Shown here: one piece after another, positions 43,086 through 55,880 of the stretch
How positions within the stretch are numbered: position 1 is the first letter of the stretch
How the letters are laid out: every line of letters starts with the position of its first letter
Assembly (NCBI GenBank): GCA_016271365.2
Contig: JADMNL010000028.1
Location: forward strand, 55,632,001 to 55,696,000
Length of the DNA stretch: 64,000 bases
Direction: 5' to 3'
DNA from: Neoceratodus forsteri
Taxonomy: Eukaryota > Chordata > Ceratodontiformes > Ceratodontidae
Translations under genes and position numbers: made by a program
The notes under the pieces: model-generated
What the model was told of the DNA's origin: nothing
What the model saw: only the letters and a program-made list of their open reading frames with translations
The model's database searches: none

Positions 43086-44500
43086 CCTGAATGGCTGGGG
43101 GTGATAGGATGATTCACAGAAGCCAAGTATGCAATCAGAACTCCGTTTTCTACAAATGTAGGAACATATTTATGTACAACGATTGACAGAGAACAGCAAT
43201 GGCTGTTAAACCATATCACCTGGAGTGTGGAATCGTAAGTAAAGATAATTACATTAATTTATAGTAACTAATGTAAACTACATTGTTATTTCTCTTTTCT
43301 TTACTTTTCAGGAAAATAATCCTCTTAATATCCTTATTGAAGAATTGAAGTAGTTGAGGAAAATGAACAAAATGTACATTGCGTAAGTATTTTGGAGAAA
43401 ATGTGTTCTTCTGTTTTGTCTGCATGTGCATGCCAAGTTGTGATTATTTGTATTTGTTAACTAGAAATCATACATGGGGCTTCCTTCCCGAGGGGTGCCA
43501 GCTGGGACTGTGCTGTACTACCTTGTCAGAGATCATGAAGCAAAACCCAATCCCGACCCCCACACTGTGGGACCATGGGGCCAGAGCATGATGTTGAGGT
43601 ATCGCTTCACGGATCTGAGGGGGGTTGGTCAGCCTACTGCAATAATGATTCTTAACATGGGATGGGAGAAGATATCAATGTTATGGGTGAACATGTGATC
43701 TCAGTCATGCTTCGCCAGTGGGATGGCCATCATTACACGTCCTCCGTAAATGTGGCTGCAGGCTGTGTAAGGGCCTTAGCAACACATGGAGTTGAAATGC
43801 CCATCCAGCACTAATGGCATTCACCTCCAGTCCATCTGCCTCAAAGCCGCTGAATGACCTTGAGTATCTTCACGTTGCCTCCCATAGTGGATGCATCCCC
43901 CAGTAAGCCAGGATGTGCTTGCCCTAATAGGGTGCTGCCATAGGGGTGTTTGTGGCAAGAGGGAATCTGGTCCTGTCACCTCTAGGATTAGTAGGTGCAT
44001 CTGAAGGAAGCAGAGTGGTAGTCCAGGCTGAGATCACAGACCAAAGACAGTATAGTTGCTGGGTGGAAAATGTAATGGAAAAAAATATATACAATGAAGC
44101 TTTGGTATTCTATGATTTTATGTTGGATTTATTTTACTGATTTACTTCAAATAATACAAAACAATGCATAAAATGAAATAATTGGTTATAGTACAATAGT
44201 TTCATAACCTACACTTTCAAATGTTCTTAGACATATCATCTAGCACTTTTATACATATCAGTGAGCTAAAAATGAGAGCAGGATAAATTGATGCCTAGGT
44301 GGCAACTTTTAATAAAGTTAAGTATCAAGCTTTCAACTCACATCTGAGCTCCTGGGCTGAGTGAGGGGAAAAAATAGAAAAAAACATTTTAAATTAAAGT
44401 AATACACTTTCAGACAACATGACGTCTTGCTCTATTCTGACATATGCAGTTAGCCAGTTAGCCTCAGCACTTGAACTGCTCCGGAGAGGAAAGAGTTAAC
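43086..44500. other. Unassigned stretch
   Basis: A short open frame at 43474-43698 has no recognised domain. I looked for a splice-bounded host exon near 43300-43385 (pyrimidine tract plus CAG, then GCGTAAGT), but the enclosed frame has a stop, so it is not called. 44140-44400 is AT-rich. Confidence 0.4.
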
Positions 44501-44953
44501 TCTATGACAGAGCATAGAACCTTAGGCTCGAACTCTGTTCAAACCTCTGTCTGCTGCACTTCAAAGAGTAACCATCAGATTCTTCACTCCGCCTAAATGA
44601 ACAGTCGCTCTGGAGAGCTCTTCTTCGCTTGGTCGTTCGGTCTCAGTAAAATGTCAGTTCTAAACCGTAATTGTCTTTACTTTTTTTGGTTCAGATTCCT
44701 GTCTGCGTAAGTAGTGTCGAGATAGTGGACTTTAGTTAATGTTTAATTTCTGTATTTTGTGTGGAAATTGTAAAGTTTTTTTTAATCGGTCTGGTTCGGA
44801 ACCAATTATGTTGATTGATTTTATTCTTTGTTTTCTTAGTGTGAGGTATCGGTTTCGAAAAAAATATTTTTAGATTTTTTTTTCACGTAACACAGTTGGT
44901 AACCGATGGGGGGTCTTGCCTGGCTTTAAAGCTGCTAAAGGGTAAATGTTAGG
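44501..44953 (+). mobile_element. DIRS-type retrotransposon 5' leader (probable)
   Basis: Lies immediately upstream of a DIRS-like ORF1 and ends at its ATG. It includes GTCGTTCGGTCTC and T-rich stretches. DIRS elements start with a short terminal repeat and a leader. I cannot fix the true end because no second terminus is present in the window. Confidence 0.45.
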
Positions 44954-46545
44954 ATGGCTATGTCTGAAAAACCCAAGAGAAAACCTGGGCCCACAGGGTT
45001 TCAACACTGCAGTGAGTGTGGGGATACCTTTGTTAAGGCAGACCCTCACACCAACTATGTTTACTGTCTAGGGTTTGACCACCTTGATTCAGATTGCCAA
45101 ATTTGTAAGAATTTCCCGAAGGCTACCCTGGATAAGAGATTGGGTAGGCTTAGGGAAAAGGAGGCCAAGAAGTCCACTGATCCGGATGGCCAGCCCGGTT
45201 CGGTTCCGACCAACCTGAGGAGTGTACACTGATCTGGGCGATACCTTCAGGCAAAGGAGAGCAATCCTGAGGGTTTGGTTCTATCTAAGAAAAGAAAAAA
45301 GTCGGCCAGTTCTGATCCAGAACTGCAACGTCCAAACGCCAAGGAGATAGCCAGAGCGATAAGTATTATGGAATTGCTCCGTCTCGTTCCGTTCGATCCA
45401 GCACCTCTCAGTAGGCGCTCAGTTCAGTCGGTTCCTCTGGTTCTGGAATATTGTCTGGATGAATATTATGAACTGAATTTAGAGGGGGAGGAAGATTACA
45501 TCTAAGATGATGATGGCGATGATGGTGTGGAAGGTCTGGATGAGCCCATTGAACCGGACATCTCCCCAGATAGACCTTCTAATGTTTCCCCTCCCAGGCT
45601 TTCTAAGTCCCCTTTCCACTATTTGTTCTACAGAAAAGTGGCAGAGACCCCTCAGCTCCCTCAGGTTGAAGCTGTTGATGAACAAGAGGAGCCTGACTGT
45701 GTAGAAATGACGGACATTCCAGAGTCCAAAAGGCTGTCTTTTCCCCTCCATAAATCTTTTGAGAAACAGACACAAATTTTTCTCCAGACACCAAATTCAT
45801 TACCTCCTGTGGACAAGCGAATGGACAGGAGGTATATGCTGTCAGGTTCCGGTATGGAATACTTGTTCCAACAATGCAGCCATGTTGGGGTCATGCAGGC
45901 TACAGCCTTTGGCAAGGCTAATATACCTTTGGCTTCACACACCCCAGATAAAGACTCAAGGAAGGTGGATGCTATCACCAAAAATAAACAGCACTTGGCA
46001 TCCTCCTTGGGGCTCAGGCAGGCAAACTATATAGCCTACACAACCAGATACCAGATGTCCAGGTGGGATACTGTTCTAGAACAAGCTAAACAGGCTCCCC
46101 CCCAAGCTAGCCAAGGAGCTGGAGGAGGTGGCTGCTGATGGGACTGAGGCATCTAAGATCCAATTTCATGTTGCTGTGGACTCAAATTACATGTCATCGC
46201 AAGTCATGGCTACTTCTGTGTCTCTTCGGAGATTTACTTGGTTCAGATGTACTAGCTTCTCTCAGGACACCCAGGCTAAGGCCATGGATTTCCCTGTGGT
46301 GGGTAATTCTTTGTTTGGGAAGCAGACAGAGAATTACATGAAAAAGATGGATGAATACAGGACCATCTACAGGAGTGCACAGGCCAAGGAAAGGCAGGCA
46401 ACTCCTCAGAAGCAGCAGTCTAGGGGCAGGGGCAGGCCTTTTCACAGTCCTTTCTACCTGGCACAGGCCTGCTCTTCTTTTCCTCAGAGGGTTTTTTTGA
46501 GGAAGAGGCAGAAGGGGGATGAGCACGGCTGCATCCTCCTCCCAA
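44954..46545 (+). pseudogene. DIRS-type retrotransposon ORF1 (Gag-like), broken
   Basis: Starts MAMSEKPKRKPGPTGFQHCSECG. An early Cys/His cluster (CSEC...H...YCLG..H....CQIC) is typical of DIRS ORF1. In-frame stops occur at about 45230 and 45503. The same frame resumes after each, through EPIEPDISPDRPSNVSP and the long middle domain (45527-46090). A one-base shift in a C-run near 46098 moves the frame to KLAKELEEVAADGTEASKIQFHVAVDSNYMSS, continuing to KAMDFPVVGNSLFGKQTENYMKKMDEYRTIYRSAQ and a basic RGRGRPF tail. The element is inactive. Confidence 0.8.
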
Positions 46546-46596
46546 TCTAAGGCTCCTGCCAAGCAGACACCCTGATGTGTCAGCCCGGGTCGACTC

Positions 46597-46850
46597 TCCT
46601 ATTCCAGTAGGAAGCAAGCTGGCTTACTGCTTCCAGGCCTGGAAGTCTGTTACCTCAAACAAGTGGGTCCTGGAGGTAATATGCCAGAGACTGGTCCTCA
46701 GTTTCAAATAATTTCCAAAGCTGAGTGTAAGGTCTTTTCCACATAACATTTCCAAAACCATTGCCCTAGAGGCAGAGGTTTCCTCTCTGCTGGCTCTCAG
46801 ATCCATAGAGAGAGCTCCTACTCAACACAGGGCAAGGGTCTGTACTCAGA
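46597..46850 (+). pseudogene. Start of DIRS ORF2 reverse transcriptase, truncated
   Basis: The reading VGSKLAYCFQAWKSVTSNKWVLEVICQRLVLSF is the characteristic start of the DIRS RT (G..L..F...W..IT...WVL..I..G..I.F). After a stop it continues with ALEAEVSSLLALRSIERAPTQHRARV, matching the L..EV..LL..GAIE.VP region. It stops at 46850, where a reverse CR1 begins, and does not resume on the other side. No tyrosine recombinase or methyltransferase part is seen. Confidence 0.7.
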
Positions 46851-46851
46851 T

Positions 46852-48527
46852 GGAAACACAGAAACATAGAATTTGATAGCAGATAAGGACCACTTGGCCC
46901 GCCTTGTTTGCCCATTTCACTACCTAGTGGATAAGCTGCAGGTCCTAGTTAACCAACAGCCTACTTCCTCCTACCCCCACTAGAATTGCCTTATATCTGT
47001 CCCATGCATTCTTGAATTCTCCCACTGTTTTTGACTCTACAACCTCCTCAGGAATGCTGTTCCATGTATATACAACCCTTTCTGTAAAGAAATTCTTCCT
47101 CACATTACCTCTGAGCTGTCCCCCCTCTATCTTCAAATTGTGCCCCTTTGTTTTTGCACACTTCTTTTTCTGAAAGATGCTACCCTCTTGGACTTTGTTG
47201 ATTCCCTTGAGGTATTTTAAAGTTTCTATCATGTCCCCCTCTTCCTCCTTTCCTTGAGGCTATACATCTATAGTTCCTTAGTCTTCTTCATATGTCTTCT
47301 GATGCAGACCCTGCATCATTTTGTTGCCTTCCTCTGACAGTCTCCATCCTGTCTATGTCTTTGCAGAGATGGGGTCTCCAGAACTATACACAGTACTTCA
47401 GATGTGGTCTTACCAACTGTCTATACAGAGGGCCAACAACTCCCTGTTTTCTACTGGTGATGCCTCTCTCTATGCATCCCAGTATCCTCCCACCTCCTTT
47501 CTCACCTTCCCACATTGCTGGCTCACCTTTAGGTCATCTGATATGACTATATGACTACCCCCAGGTCCCTTTCCATTTTTGTTGTCCCCTGTTTTGTTTC
47601 CACGGCATTACTTTGCACTTCTTTGCACTGAATCTAAGCTGCCACATTTAACCATTCCTCCAACTTGCCAAGTCCATTTTCATCCTTTCCACCCCACCTT
47701 GTGTATCAAACCTGTTGCAGATCTTTGTGTCATCTGCAAAGAGACAGACTTTCCCTTCCAGTCCCTCAGCAATGTCACTTACAAAGACATTAAAAAGGAC
47801 AGGCCTCAGTACTGAACCCTGCGGTACCCCACTAGTAACCCTCCTTTCTTCTCTGTGGACTCCATTTACTATTAGCTGCTGTGTCCTGTTGTCCAACCAG
47901 TGTTTTATCCAGGATACCACCCTAGGACCCACACCACAGGCTGGCTAATTTGTTTATTAATCTTTGGTGTGGGACTGTGTCAAATGCCTTGCTAAAGTCT
48001 AGGTAGGCCATGCCCACAGCCCCTCCCTGGTCTACTGCTTTGGTCAGTCAAAAAAATCAATTCGATTAGTCTGACATGACCTTCCTGCTGCAAATCCATG
48101 CTGCCTTGGGTCCTGTGCCCCACTGACCTCTAGGTACTCAACAATTCTTTCCTTCAGAAGTGATTCCATCATTTTCCCTACCACTGAGGTCAAACTGACA
48201 GGTCTGTAGTTTTCTGCCTCTGTCTTACTCCCACTTTTGTAAAGAGGAATCACATCCACCCTCCTTCAGTCCTCAGGTACCACCTCATCCTCCCAATATT
48301 TATTAAAAAGGGTAGTCAGTGGTGTTACTAGTGCTTCCCTTAGGTCTTTTAAAATTCTGGAGTGAATCCCATCAGGCCCCATTGCTTTATCCACCTTCAA
48401 ATTTAAGAGTTCTTTCAGAATCCTTTCTTCTGTGAAATGACTAATATCAACCCCCCTATCTAGAGCACTTTTATTGACCAGATTAGGTGTTTCCCCCTGC
48501 TTTTCCACTGTGAATACTGAGCTTTAA
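46852..48527 (-). pseudogene. CR1 LINE, reverse, 5'-truncated
   Basis: The minus strand shows ITEERILKELLNLKVDKAMGPDGIHSRILKDLREALVTPLTTLFNKYWEDEVVPED, VIPLYKSGSKTEAENYRPVSLTSVVGKMMESLLKERIVEYLEVSGAQDPRQHGFAAGRSCQTN, then (47648-47932) SGVPQGSVLRPVLFNVFVSDIAEGLEGKVCLFADDTKICN. The C-terminus follows at 46945-47232. It is closely related to 37101-38830. Its 3' tail abuts the DIRS break at 46850 and its 5' end abuts the edge of duplication copy B. Confidence 0.9.
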
Positions 48528-48530
48528 TGT

Positions 48531-49088
48531 TCAACATTGCCATTTTAAGATCTCTGCTCATGAACAGTGACACTGTGATTTCTTAACGTGTCCCATACAC
48601 TGAGTTTGCACGACTGCGCCACTGTGCACTACATGGGGAAACACATTTTGGGTGAGATGTGAAAAATGACAGCTGTATTACTCATAAGAAGGTGTGGGAA
48701 AATGGCAATGTTGAAAATCTGGAGTGGAAATATTGAAAATTCACAAACCTATGAGCATGCATAGGAACTGTGCAACGAACGCTCATCATTAAACAGTCAT
48801 TTTTTGGAATTTTGGCACCAAATTTTCAACATGGGGGTTTTGGGCCCCCTTCTCGTGAATGATGTCACTGTCATGGTGGTATTCGGTCCCAAAGGGTGAT
48901 TTCGCAGTCACTGCGCAGTCACTGCACGAAATCACCCTTCAAGCCCGAAAATGCCATGACAGTGACATTATTCATGAGAAGGGGTCCCAAAAACCCCATG
49001 TTGAAAATTTGGTGCAAAAATTCCCAAAAATGCCTGAGATATGCAATAAAGTTGAACCCCTCCTATCTAGCCCATTATACAGCTTACC
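48531..49088. repeat. S array fragment and terminal foldback
   Basis: Matches 10127-10675. The foldback at 48800-49020 is better preserved than its copy A counterpart. Confidence 0.85.
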
Positions 49089-49852
49089 GGCATTTCCTCA
49101 GTTCGCGGTCGGCTTTGAAGAGTGCAGACGTGTTCCCGGTCCACCGAAGATCGTCGCTGCAGTCGGAGGTAAGTATGGGGGTGTGGGGAGGCTGAGTGCG
49201 CAGTGGGTGGGTGCGGGTTGTGGGAGGGGTTCGGGAGATGGCGCAGGGACCGTTTTGTTTACAGGTTAAAATGAAAAAAGATGTCGTGGGACCACTTGCC
49301 ACGCTGGAGTGGGCTCCCAGCATGGCACAACGACTTTGGGGACGTTCAGCCGATGGGGATTGGGCACCCCCATCGGCAAAAAATCTTAGACGTTTGCCAC
49401 GCTGGGGTGGGCTCCCAGCATGGCACAAGGACTTTGGGGGGGCGTTCAGCTGACGGGGGATTGGGCAGCCCCGTCGGCAAAATTATTGATTGCCATACTG
49501 GGGTGGGCTCCCAGCGTGGAACCAACTCCTGGAAAGGGGTGGGGGGAGGAGACGATGCAGCTCAGCCGACGGGGATTGGGCACCCCTTCGGCTATACGCT
49601 GCATGCAGGGGGTGCGCACGGCTGGGGAGAGCTGCACGTGAGCAGCTTCTTATTGCTGCTCACTCAAGCGTAGCTCCCCCTTTCAACTGTATGCCACTGC
49701 ATTTTGGAGCGTGTCATAGACAACTCCAAAATGCATTGGCTTACAGGGGCCGTGCCTGACAGCTCGCTGCCTGAATTGGAGGAGGAGGTGACACACCTCC
49801 GAAATCTCCAATGATGGCACTATGTTTCTTGCACATGCGTGCAAGCAAACAT
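49089..49852 (+). repeat. E module, copy 4
   Basis: Copy B version of 10673-11422. Minisatellite units with paired GC hairpins start near 49297, 49395 and 49490. The end near-palindrome is at 49828-49845. Confidence 0.8.
49102..49264 (+). other. Exon-like block plus 96-bp intron-like segment in E copy 4
   Basis: Block 49102-49168, donor GGAG|GTAAGTATGG at 49169, acceptor TTTGTTTACAG ending at 49264. Confidence 0.55.
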
Positions 49853-50655
49853 AAAAATTACATTCTCCCTGGTAGTCTCATGGTCCCAACTCCCACTCCA
49901 GATTTTGAGCCCGTTACTGAAAAATTATATTTTCACTTGTGGTCCAGTAGTCCCCTCCTCCACACCGAGTCCGATCCCCATTGTTGAAAATTATATTTTC
50001 CTGGGTTCCCCTCCTGCCGAAACCCTGATCCTGGAAATTAACAGTCCTCCCACCCAGTGCCCTGGTAGTCCAGTGGTACTCCCACCCACACAGGACCCCT
50101 ACCCTCCACGCCCCCCAGGTCATCAGTTTGCAGCACACCCACCTGCCACCTCCATGGCTGTCCCTTGAATGACAGCTCACAGTATCACCTGCATGCTCAA
50201 TGGCCCACACAGTGGGCCAATCGGCTTGCAGTGTGTACTGTAACAGTCATTGACAACTTGTAAATGAAGTCATTCATTCACAATGTTGTGAATGACTATT
50301 ACAGTACACAATGCAAGCCCATTGGTCCACAGTGTGGACCAATGAGCTTGCAGGTGATACTGTAAGACGTCATTGGGAAGGCAGCTACAGAGGTATGCCA
50401 GCAGGTTTTCTGCCCACCGATGACCTGGTGCTGGGGAGCAGGACAGGTAGGGGTCCTGTGTGGGTGGGGAGTGGGGGCACCACTAGGCAACCAGGGAAAG
50501 TATATTTTTTCAATAAAGGGGATCAAACTCAGGTGTGGAAGGGGGACCACTAGACTACCTGGGAAAATATATTTTTTCAATAACGGGGATTGAACTCAGG
50601 TGTGGGAAGGGGGACCACTAGAATACCAGGGAACTTTACTCTAAACAATTACTGT
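49853..50655. repeat. D foldback, copy B
   Basis: Matches 11423-12232. The right-arm 75-bp units are more regular here (CAATAACGGGGATTGAACTC) than in copy A, which shows single-base losses. Confidence 0.82.
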
Positions 50656-51850
50656 GATCAGGGTATGAGATGGGGAGGGGGTACTACTTCAGTACCTGGC
50701 ACAGGGACCACCTGCTGTGCTCGGTGCCAGGTGCAGTTTGATTGCCAGCCTTGCACAACTCCCGAAAATGGGGCCATAATGACATGCAAATGGCCCCATT
50801 TGCTCCTTGCAAGCAAAATGGCCCGATTTGTACATATTGGTCTGAATATCAGGAATTTGCAACTAGCGTAACTCCAATACTCCAGCGCATTTCCCATTCC
50901 ATGTATTCATACCTGTCAGGGGGATGCACTAGTGCAATGTATTTGCACTGCCTGCATTTGTGACATATTCAGAAGGAAGCGCCATGGAACATCACTTCTG
51001 AATATATCAGTTTTGTGCTGTAGTGCAATTCAGTTAAGCGAGCAACCACTGCGCCCCAGCCTAAAGTCAGAATATCCAGGCCATACTGTCAATATCTGTA
51101 CTGTGCAGCCCCATCCCAGCTGTCTGAACATGTGTTTGTATTGCAAGGAATGTGTACAGGAAGGCCAGTAATCGACAGTAAAAGCCCTGTCTGTTTTGTC
51201 TGAAAACTACAGTACATTAAAAACTGCCAAAATCTGTACAGTGCAACTCCATCCCTGCTGTCTGACCGCGTCTTTCTATTCCCAATCAGTTTTACTTTCT
51301 CATTCACCCACCATAGGGATGAGACTGCAGGTCCAGCTTGTAAGGTCAAAGGGATTGCCTGCCCTGAAGTTGCAGCTCCATCTGCTGCTGTTGCCCTCCC
51401 AGTCTCACCACTGCATTTCCATGTGGATTGGGGTTGCAAGAATCTGTATGAGGGTTGAGGAGTACAACAGTTAAACCCTAACTGGGGCAGGGATTAAATG
51501 CGTTAAAGTATACCCAGCAGATTTCTTTTGGGGTGGAGAGAGAAAATGAGATTCAGCACCAGACCCTGCATTTATAAAGATTTAATGCAGAGTCAGATGA
51601 CTTCTCTCGACCACTGAAATCTGTGAAGTTTTTCTTGCCAGTTCATATATGCAAGAAAATGTGACAGAAATACGACACGGGCACCACTTAAACAAACCTT
51701 GGTGATGGCATACAGCTATAGAACTTTCACACAGCTGAAATCCTAGCACGCAGGGCGATTTGATCAGGCAATGGAACGCAGCTGCAAGCTGTGCGCACTG
51801 TGTAAGGATAGATGGAACCAGCACAGTGAAATCCCTCCTAACAAACTTTG
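50656..51850. repeat. G module, copy 3
   Basis: Matches 12233-13410 with a few indels. No gene is called. Confidence 0.75.
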
Positions 51851-52345
51851 TCAGTGCCGAATGTTTGCTTGCTGGCATTGGCATTGGTAGTGTAGGACTT
51901 AGAGAGATGCATAATAAGAATGGCAGTGAAGTATTGAACTGAAGCCAACCCCACCACCCTGCAGAGGCTGACAGACATTGGAGTGTGCCTTTAGGTCGTC
52001 AGGCATAATGGCTACACCATTTCACCACACCCTACCCTGCAGACACTGACAAGTATCACGGTGCGCCTTGGGGTTTTTGGGCCTTGTGCTCACCCCATTC
52101 CATAAGGAAATACAGTGAGATGGGCACAGTATAGAAGAACGGGGTGAACTTTGGGGCCAAAGAGTCCAAGGCACACCTCAATGCCTGTCAGTGGCTGCAG
52201 GGTGTGGGTGGGGGTGGTATGGCATGAACATTACAGGCGGCAATCCCAAGTGACACCCTGATGCCTGTCAGTCTTACAGGGTGGGGCATTATGGTCAAAA
52301 ACCCTAATGCCCCAGGTGTTCGTTGGCATTTTCACTCCAAATTTT
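51851..52345 (-). repeat. T' module, copy B
   Basis: Matches 13421-13890. It restores bases missing from copy A around 13570-13620. Confidence 0.82.
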
Positions 52346-54405
52346 CAACATGTTTTTTTTGTGACCCCACCACATGAACTGTGGCAATATCAGTTTGTTA
52401 GCTGAAAGATGATTTTGCACAGCAACTATGCCATTTGGCACCACAGGTGCAAAAACACATTCCGAACAGGATGTGAAAAATGACAGCTGTACTGTTCATG
52501 GGGAGGTGAAAAAAATGGCAATGATGAAAATCTGGAGGGAAAATATAAAAAAACACAAAGTCACGAGGTGCGAAGAAACTGTTCAGTGCACACCTGTAAT
52601 ATTATTAATTTGGGGATTTTTTTACAGCATATTGTCAACACAGGCATTTTGACACCTCTGCTCATAAACAGTGTCACTGTCATTTTCTTAATCTGTCCGG
52701 AACACTGACATCCCACAAAGACCACACATTTCTGCGCCAGAAGTGCAAAAACACATTTCAGGCAGGGTGAGAAAAATGATAGCTGTACTGTTCATAAGGA
52801 AGTGTGGAAAAATGCCAGTGTTGAAAATCTGGACTGAAAATAGTACAAATTTGTGAACTTACAAGGGTGCGTGGAAACTGCTCAATGCACGCTCATAACA
52901 CAGTCATTTATAGGAATTTTTCACCAAATTTCAACATAACCATTTTAAAATCTCTGCTCATGAACAGTGTCACTGTGATTTTCTTAATCTGTCCCAAACA
53001 TTGATTTACGCACACTGACTGCGCGGTAATAGCTACATGGGATGCATAGGCGGGGCATCACCAGCAGGAAAAGGGAGGTCATAATTCCACTATATAAGAC
53101 ACTAGTGAGGCCGCACCTGGAGTACACTGTGCAGTTCTGGAGACCTTACCTACGTAAGGACATAGACAGGGAGGAGAAGGTTCAGAGGAGGGCAACAAAG
53201 ATGGTGCATGGATTACATCACAAGTCCTATGAGGACAGGTTGAAGGCACTGAATATGTACTCCCTGGAGGAGAGGAGGAGAGGATATGATAGAGGCGTAC
53301 AAGTATCTTACAGGGAGGAACAGGGTGCAGGAATGCACATTTTTAAGCGAAAAAGATGTTCCAGGACTAGAGGGCATGGGATGAAGTTGGAGGAGGACGA
53401 TTCAGAGGAAACATGAGGAAGAATTTCTTCACAGAGACGGGTGGTGGACAAGTGGAACACCCTGCCAGAGGAAGTGGTGGGCTGAAACAATCACGGGATT
53501 TAAGAATGCATGGGATAGACATAAAGGAATTCTGGAGGTCAGGGGTAAGGGGCAACAGACTTCCTGGAAAACATAAACTGAACTTACAAACTTAAATGGG
53601 CAGACTGGGTGGGCCATAGGCCCTTATCTGCCGACACTGTCTATGTATCTATGTATGTATGTATCTATGTGAAGAAACATATTTTGCGCAAGATGTGAAA
53701 AATGACAGCTGTACTGCTCATAAGGAGGTATGGTAAAATGGCAATGTTGAAAATTTGGTGTGCAAATATTAAAAATGTGCAAACTTGCAAGCGTGTGTAG
53801 GAACTGCGCAACGCGCACTCATTAAACAGTCATTTTTGGGAATTTTTCCACCAAATTTTAACATAGCCATTTTAAGACCTCTGCTCATGAACAGTGTCAC
53901 TGTGATTTTCTTAATCTGTCCCAGACACTGATTTCGCACACCGACTGCGCCATTGTGTGATGCATGTGCAGAAACACATTTTGGGCGAGATGTGACAAAT
54001 GACAGCTGTACTGCTCGTAAGGAAGTGTGGTAAAATGGCACTGTTGCAAATCTGGAGTGCAAATATCAAAAATTCACAAACTTACTGACGTGCGTGAAAC
54101 TGTGCAACACACACTCATGAAACAATCATTTTAGGACTTTTTCACTAAATTTGCAACATAGGCTTTTGAGAGCCCACTTCATGAACACTGGCACTGTCAT
54201 TCCATTAATCAGTCCTGAAAGGTGATTTCATGCAGTGACTGTGAAATCTCCTTCAGGGTGCATTAACACCATTACAGTGATAGTGTTCATGAGGAGGTCC
54301 CAAAACTCTATGATGAAAATTTGGTGACAAAATTCCAAAAATGCCTGAGATATGCATCAAAGTTGAAAAACCCTATTTATTCCATTATACACCTTACTGG
54401 CATTT
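52346..54405. repeat. S' array with CR1 insertion, copy B
   Basis: Matches 13891-15946. Split by the CR1 3' end at 53036-53671. Confidence 0.85.
53036..53671 (+). pseudogene. 5'-truncated CR1 LINE in an S unit, copy B
   Basis: Same insertion as 14587-15213. [27 protein letters not shown] is open in both copies; the frame after LEERR differs because of an indel. Confidence 0.85.
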
Positions 54406-55005
54406 CCTCAGTTCGCAGTTGGCTTTGAAGAGTGCAGATGTGTTCCTAGTCCACTGAAGATCATCGTGCCGGACTCCAGAGGTAAGTATGGGGTGTGGGG
54501 GGTGTGGGGAGGCAGGGTGCGCAGAGGGTGGGTGCGGTGGGGGAGGGGGCAGGAGACCGCTGGAACCATTTTTTGTTTTAGGTTGTTTTTTAATGGCATG
54601 ATGGCCTCTCAGCATGGCAGCTGGAAGGCTGTTTGGGAGGGTGTGGAGCCGATAGAGGACTGGGCACCCCATTGGCCATAACAATTTTGCCACGCTGGGT
54701 GGGCTCCCAGCCTGGCAGCTGAAAGGCTGTTGGGGGAGCCATAGAGCTGACGGGCATTGAGCACCCGTCAGCCATAACAGTGTTTGCCACACTTGGGTGG
54801 GCTCCCAGCATGGCACCTGGAAGGCTGTTGGGGGTTGGGAGACAGCAGGCTTCAGATCATCCAAATGCAGTGCCGTACAGTTGAAAGAGAGAGAGAGCTT
54901 TGAGTTACCTGATAGTGCTCACTGAAGCGACTCTCTCTTTCAACTATGCGGCACTGACTCAGATCATTTCACTATGTTTCTTGCACATGCGTGCAAGCAA
55001 ACATA
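54406..55005 (+). repeat. E module, copy 5 (variant)
   Basis: Matches 15947-16560. Its long hairpin (about 54862-54960) has lost pairing on the right arm. The near-palindrome CTTGCACATGCGTGCAAG is at 54980-54997. Confidence 0.8.
54412..54581 (+). other. Exon-like block plus 100-bp intron-like segment in E copy 5
   Basis: Block 54412-54481, donor AGAG|GTAAGTATGG with GT at 54482, acceptor TTTTGTTTTAG ending at 54581. Confidence 0.5.
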
Positions 55006-55880
55006 ATTATGTGCAACAGTTGAACTGGTGACAAAGAATTCAGTATTTTTGCAATATGTGGGGTGATATGCCCCTTTTATTTTATGGACTGTAGTGCTTT
55101 CCATCTAATGTCTACATGGACTAGCTAAGGTCACTGCAAATAAATTGTATGTCACGCCATTTATCATATCATCATCATTTCATCAAGCAGCTAGTTAAAA
55201 CTAAATCACCACAATGCCTTCCCCAGGCAGTTCTACCAAATGTGAATGTTGTTATCACAGAGCACTCCCAAAAAATTAAAATATCAAAACACATGTTGGT
55301 ACAACAACATGAGGAAAGGAGGAGGATTTATTCCTGACTGGCACTGCTGCTGCTGCTGCATGACACGATAATGATGATGATGACATCAGGTGTTACTGCA
55401 GACTGGGTCTCTGACTGACAGCTACCTGGACACATTTACAAAAGGCAAAGCAGAGACTCGGAAATATCATAGCAAGGATTTCACTTCAGAGTCGCCCACA
55501 AGCTGTTCATTAAGTGTCCAGAGCTTGGCTAGGATTTTAACCACTTTCAGGACAGCAATGTCCCTGCTGTTTATTTTGATGTTTTCACTCCGGTAAACAT
55601 CAGTAGGTGGCACCAACTCTGTCACAGCAACTCTGGGTGGCGTCTTTTGAAGTCTCCAGTTTGGATATATATTTAGCTAGCCAATCAACTTTGGGTTTAT
55701 ATAAGTATTTCTAGGGTTCGTTCCCTACCTGCTTATCATGTATGGATACACAATTTGGTGTTAAAATGTTACATGTCAACAGCAAAACCCATACCAAAAA
55801 CAAAAGAAAACAAAATATTTGGGAGATAACAAATAGTTGCGTCAAGCAGGCAGTAGACTGAGGAGGAAAACAGACTTGAT
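55006..55880. other. H segment, copy 3
   Basis: Matches 16561-17420. No gene is seen. Confidence 0.6.

Noticed and set aside
43300..43385. Candidate host exon with pyrimidine tract, CAG and GTAAGT-like end
   Set aside because: The enclosed frame has a stop, the donor context is weak and no neighbouring exon is visible.
44501..48527. Endogenous retrovirus
   Set aside because: The Gag-like protein and RT start are DIRS-type; no LTR pair, protease or envelope-like sequence is seen.
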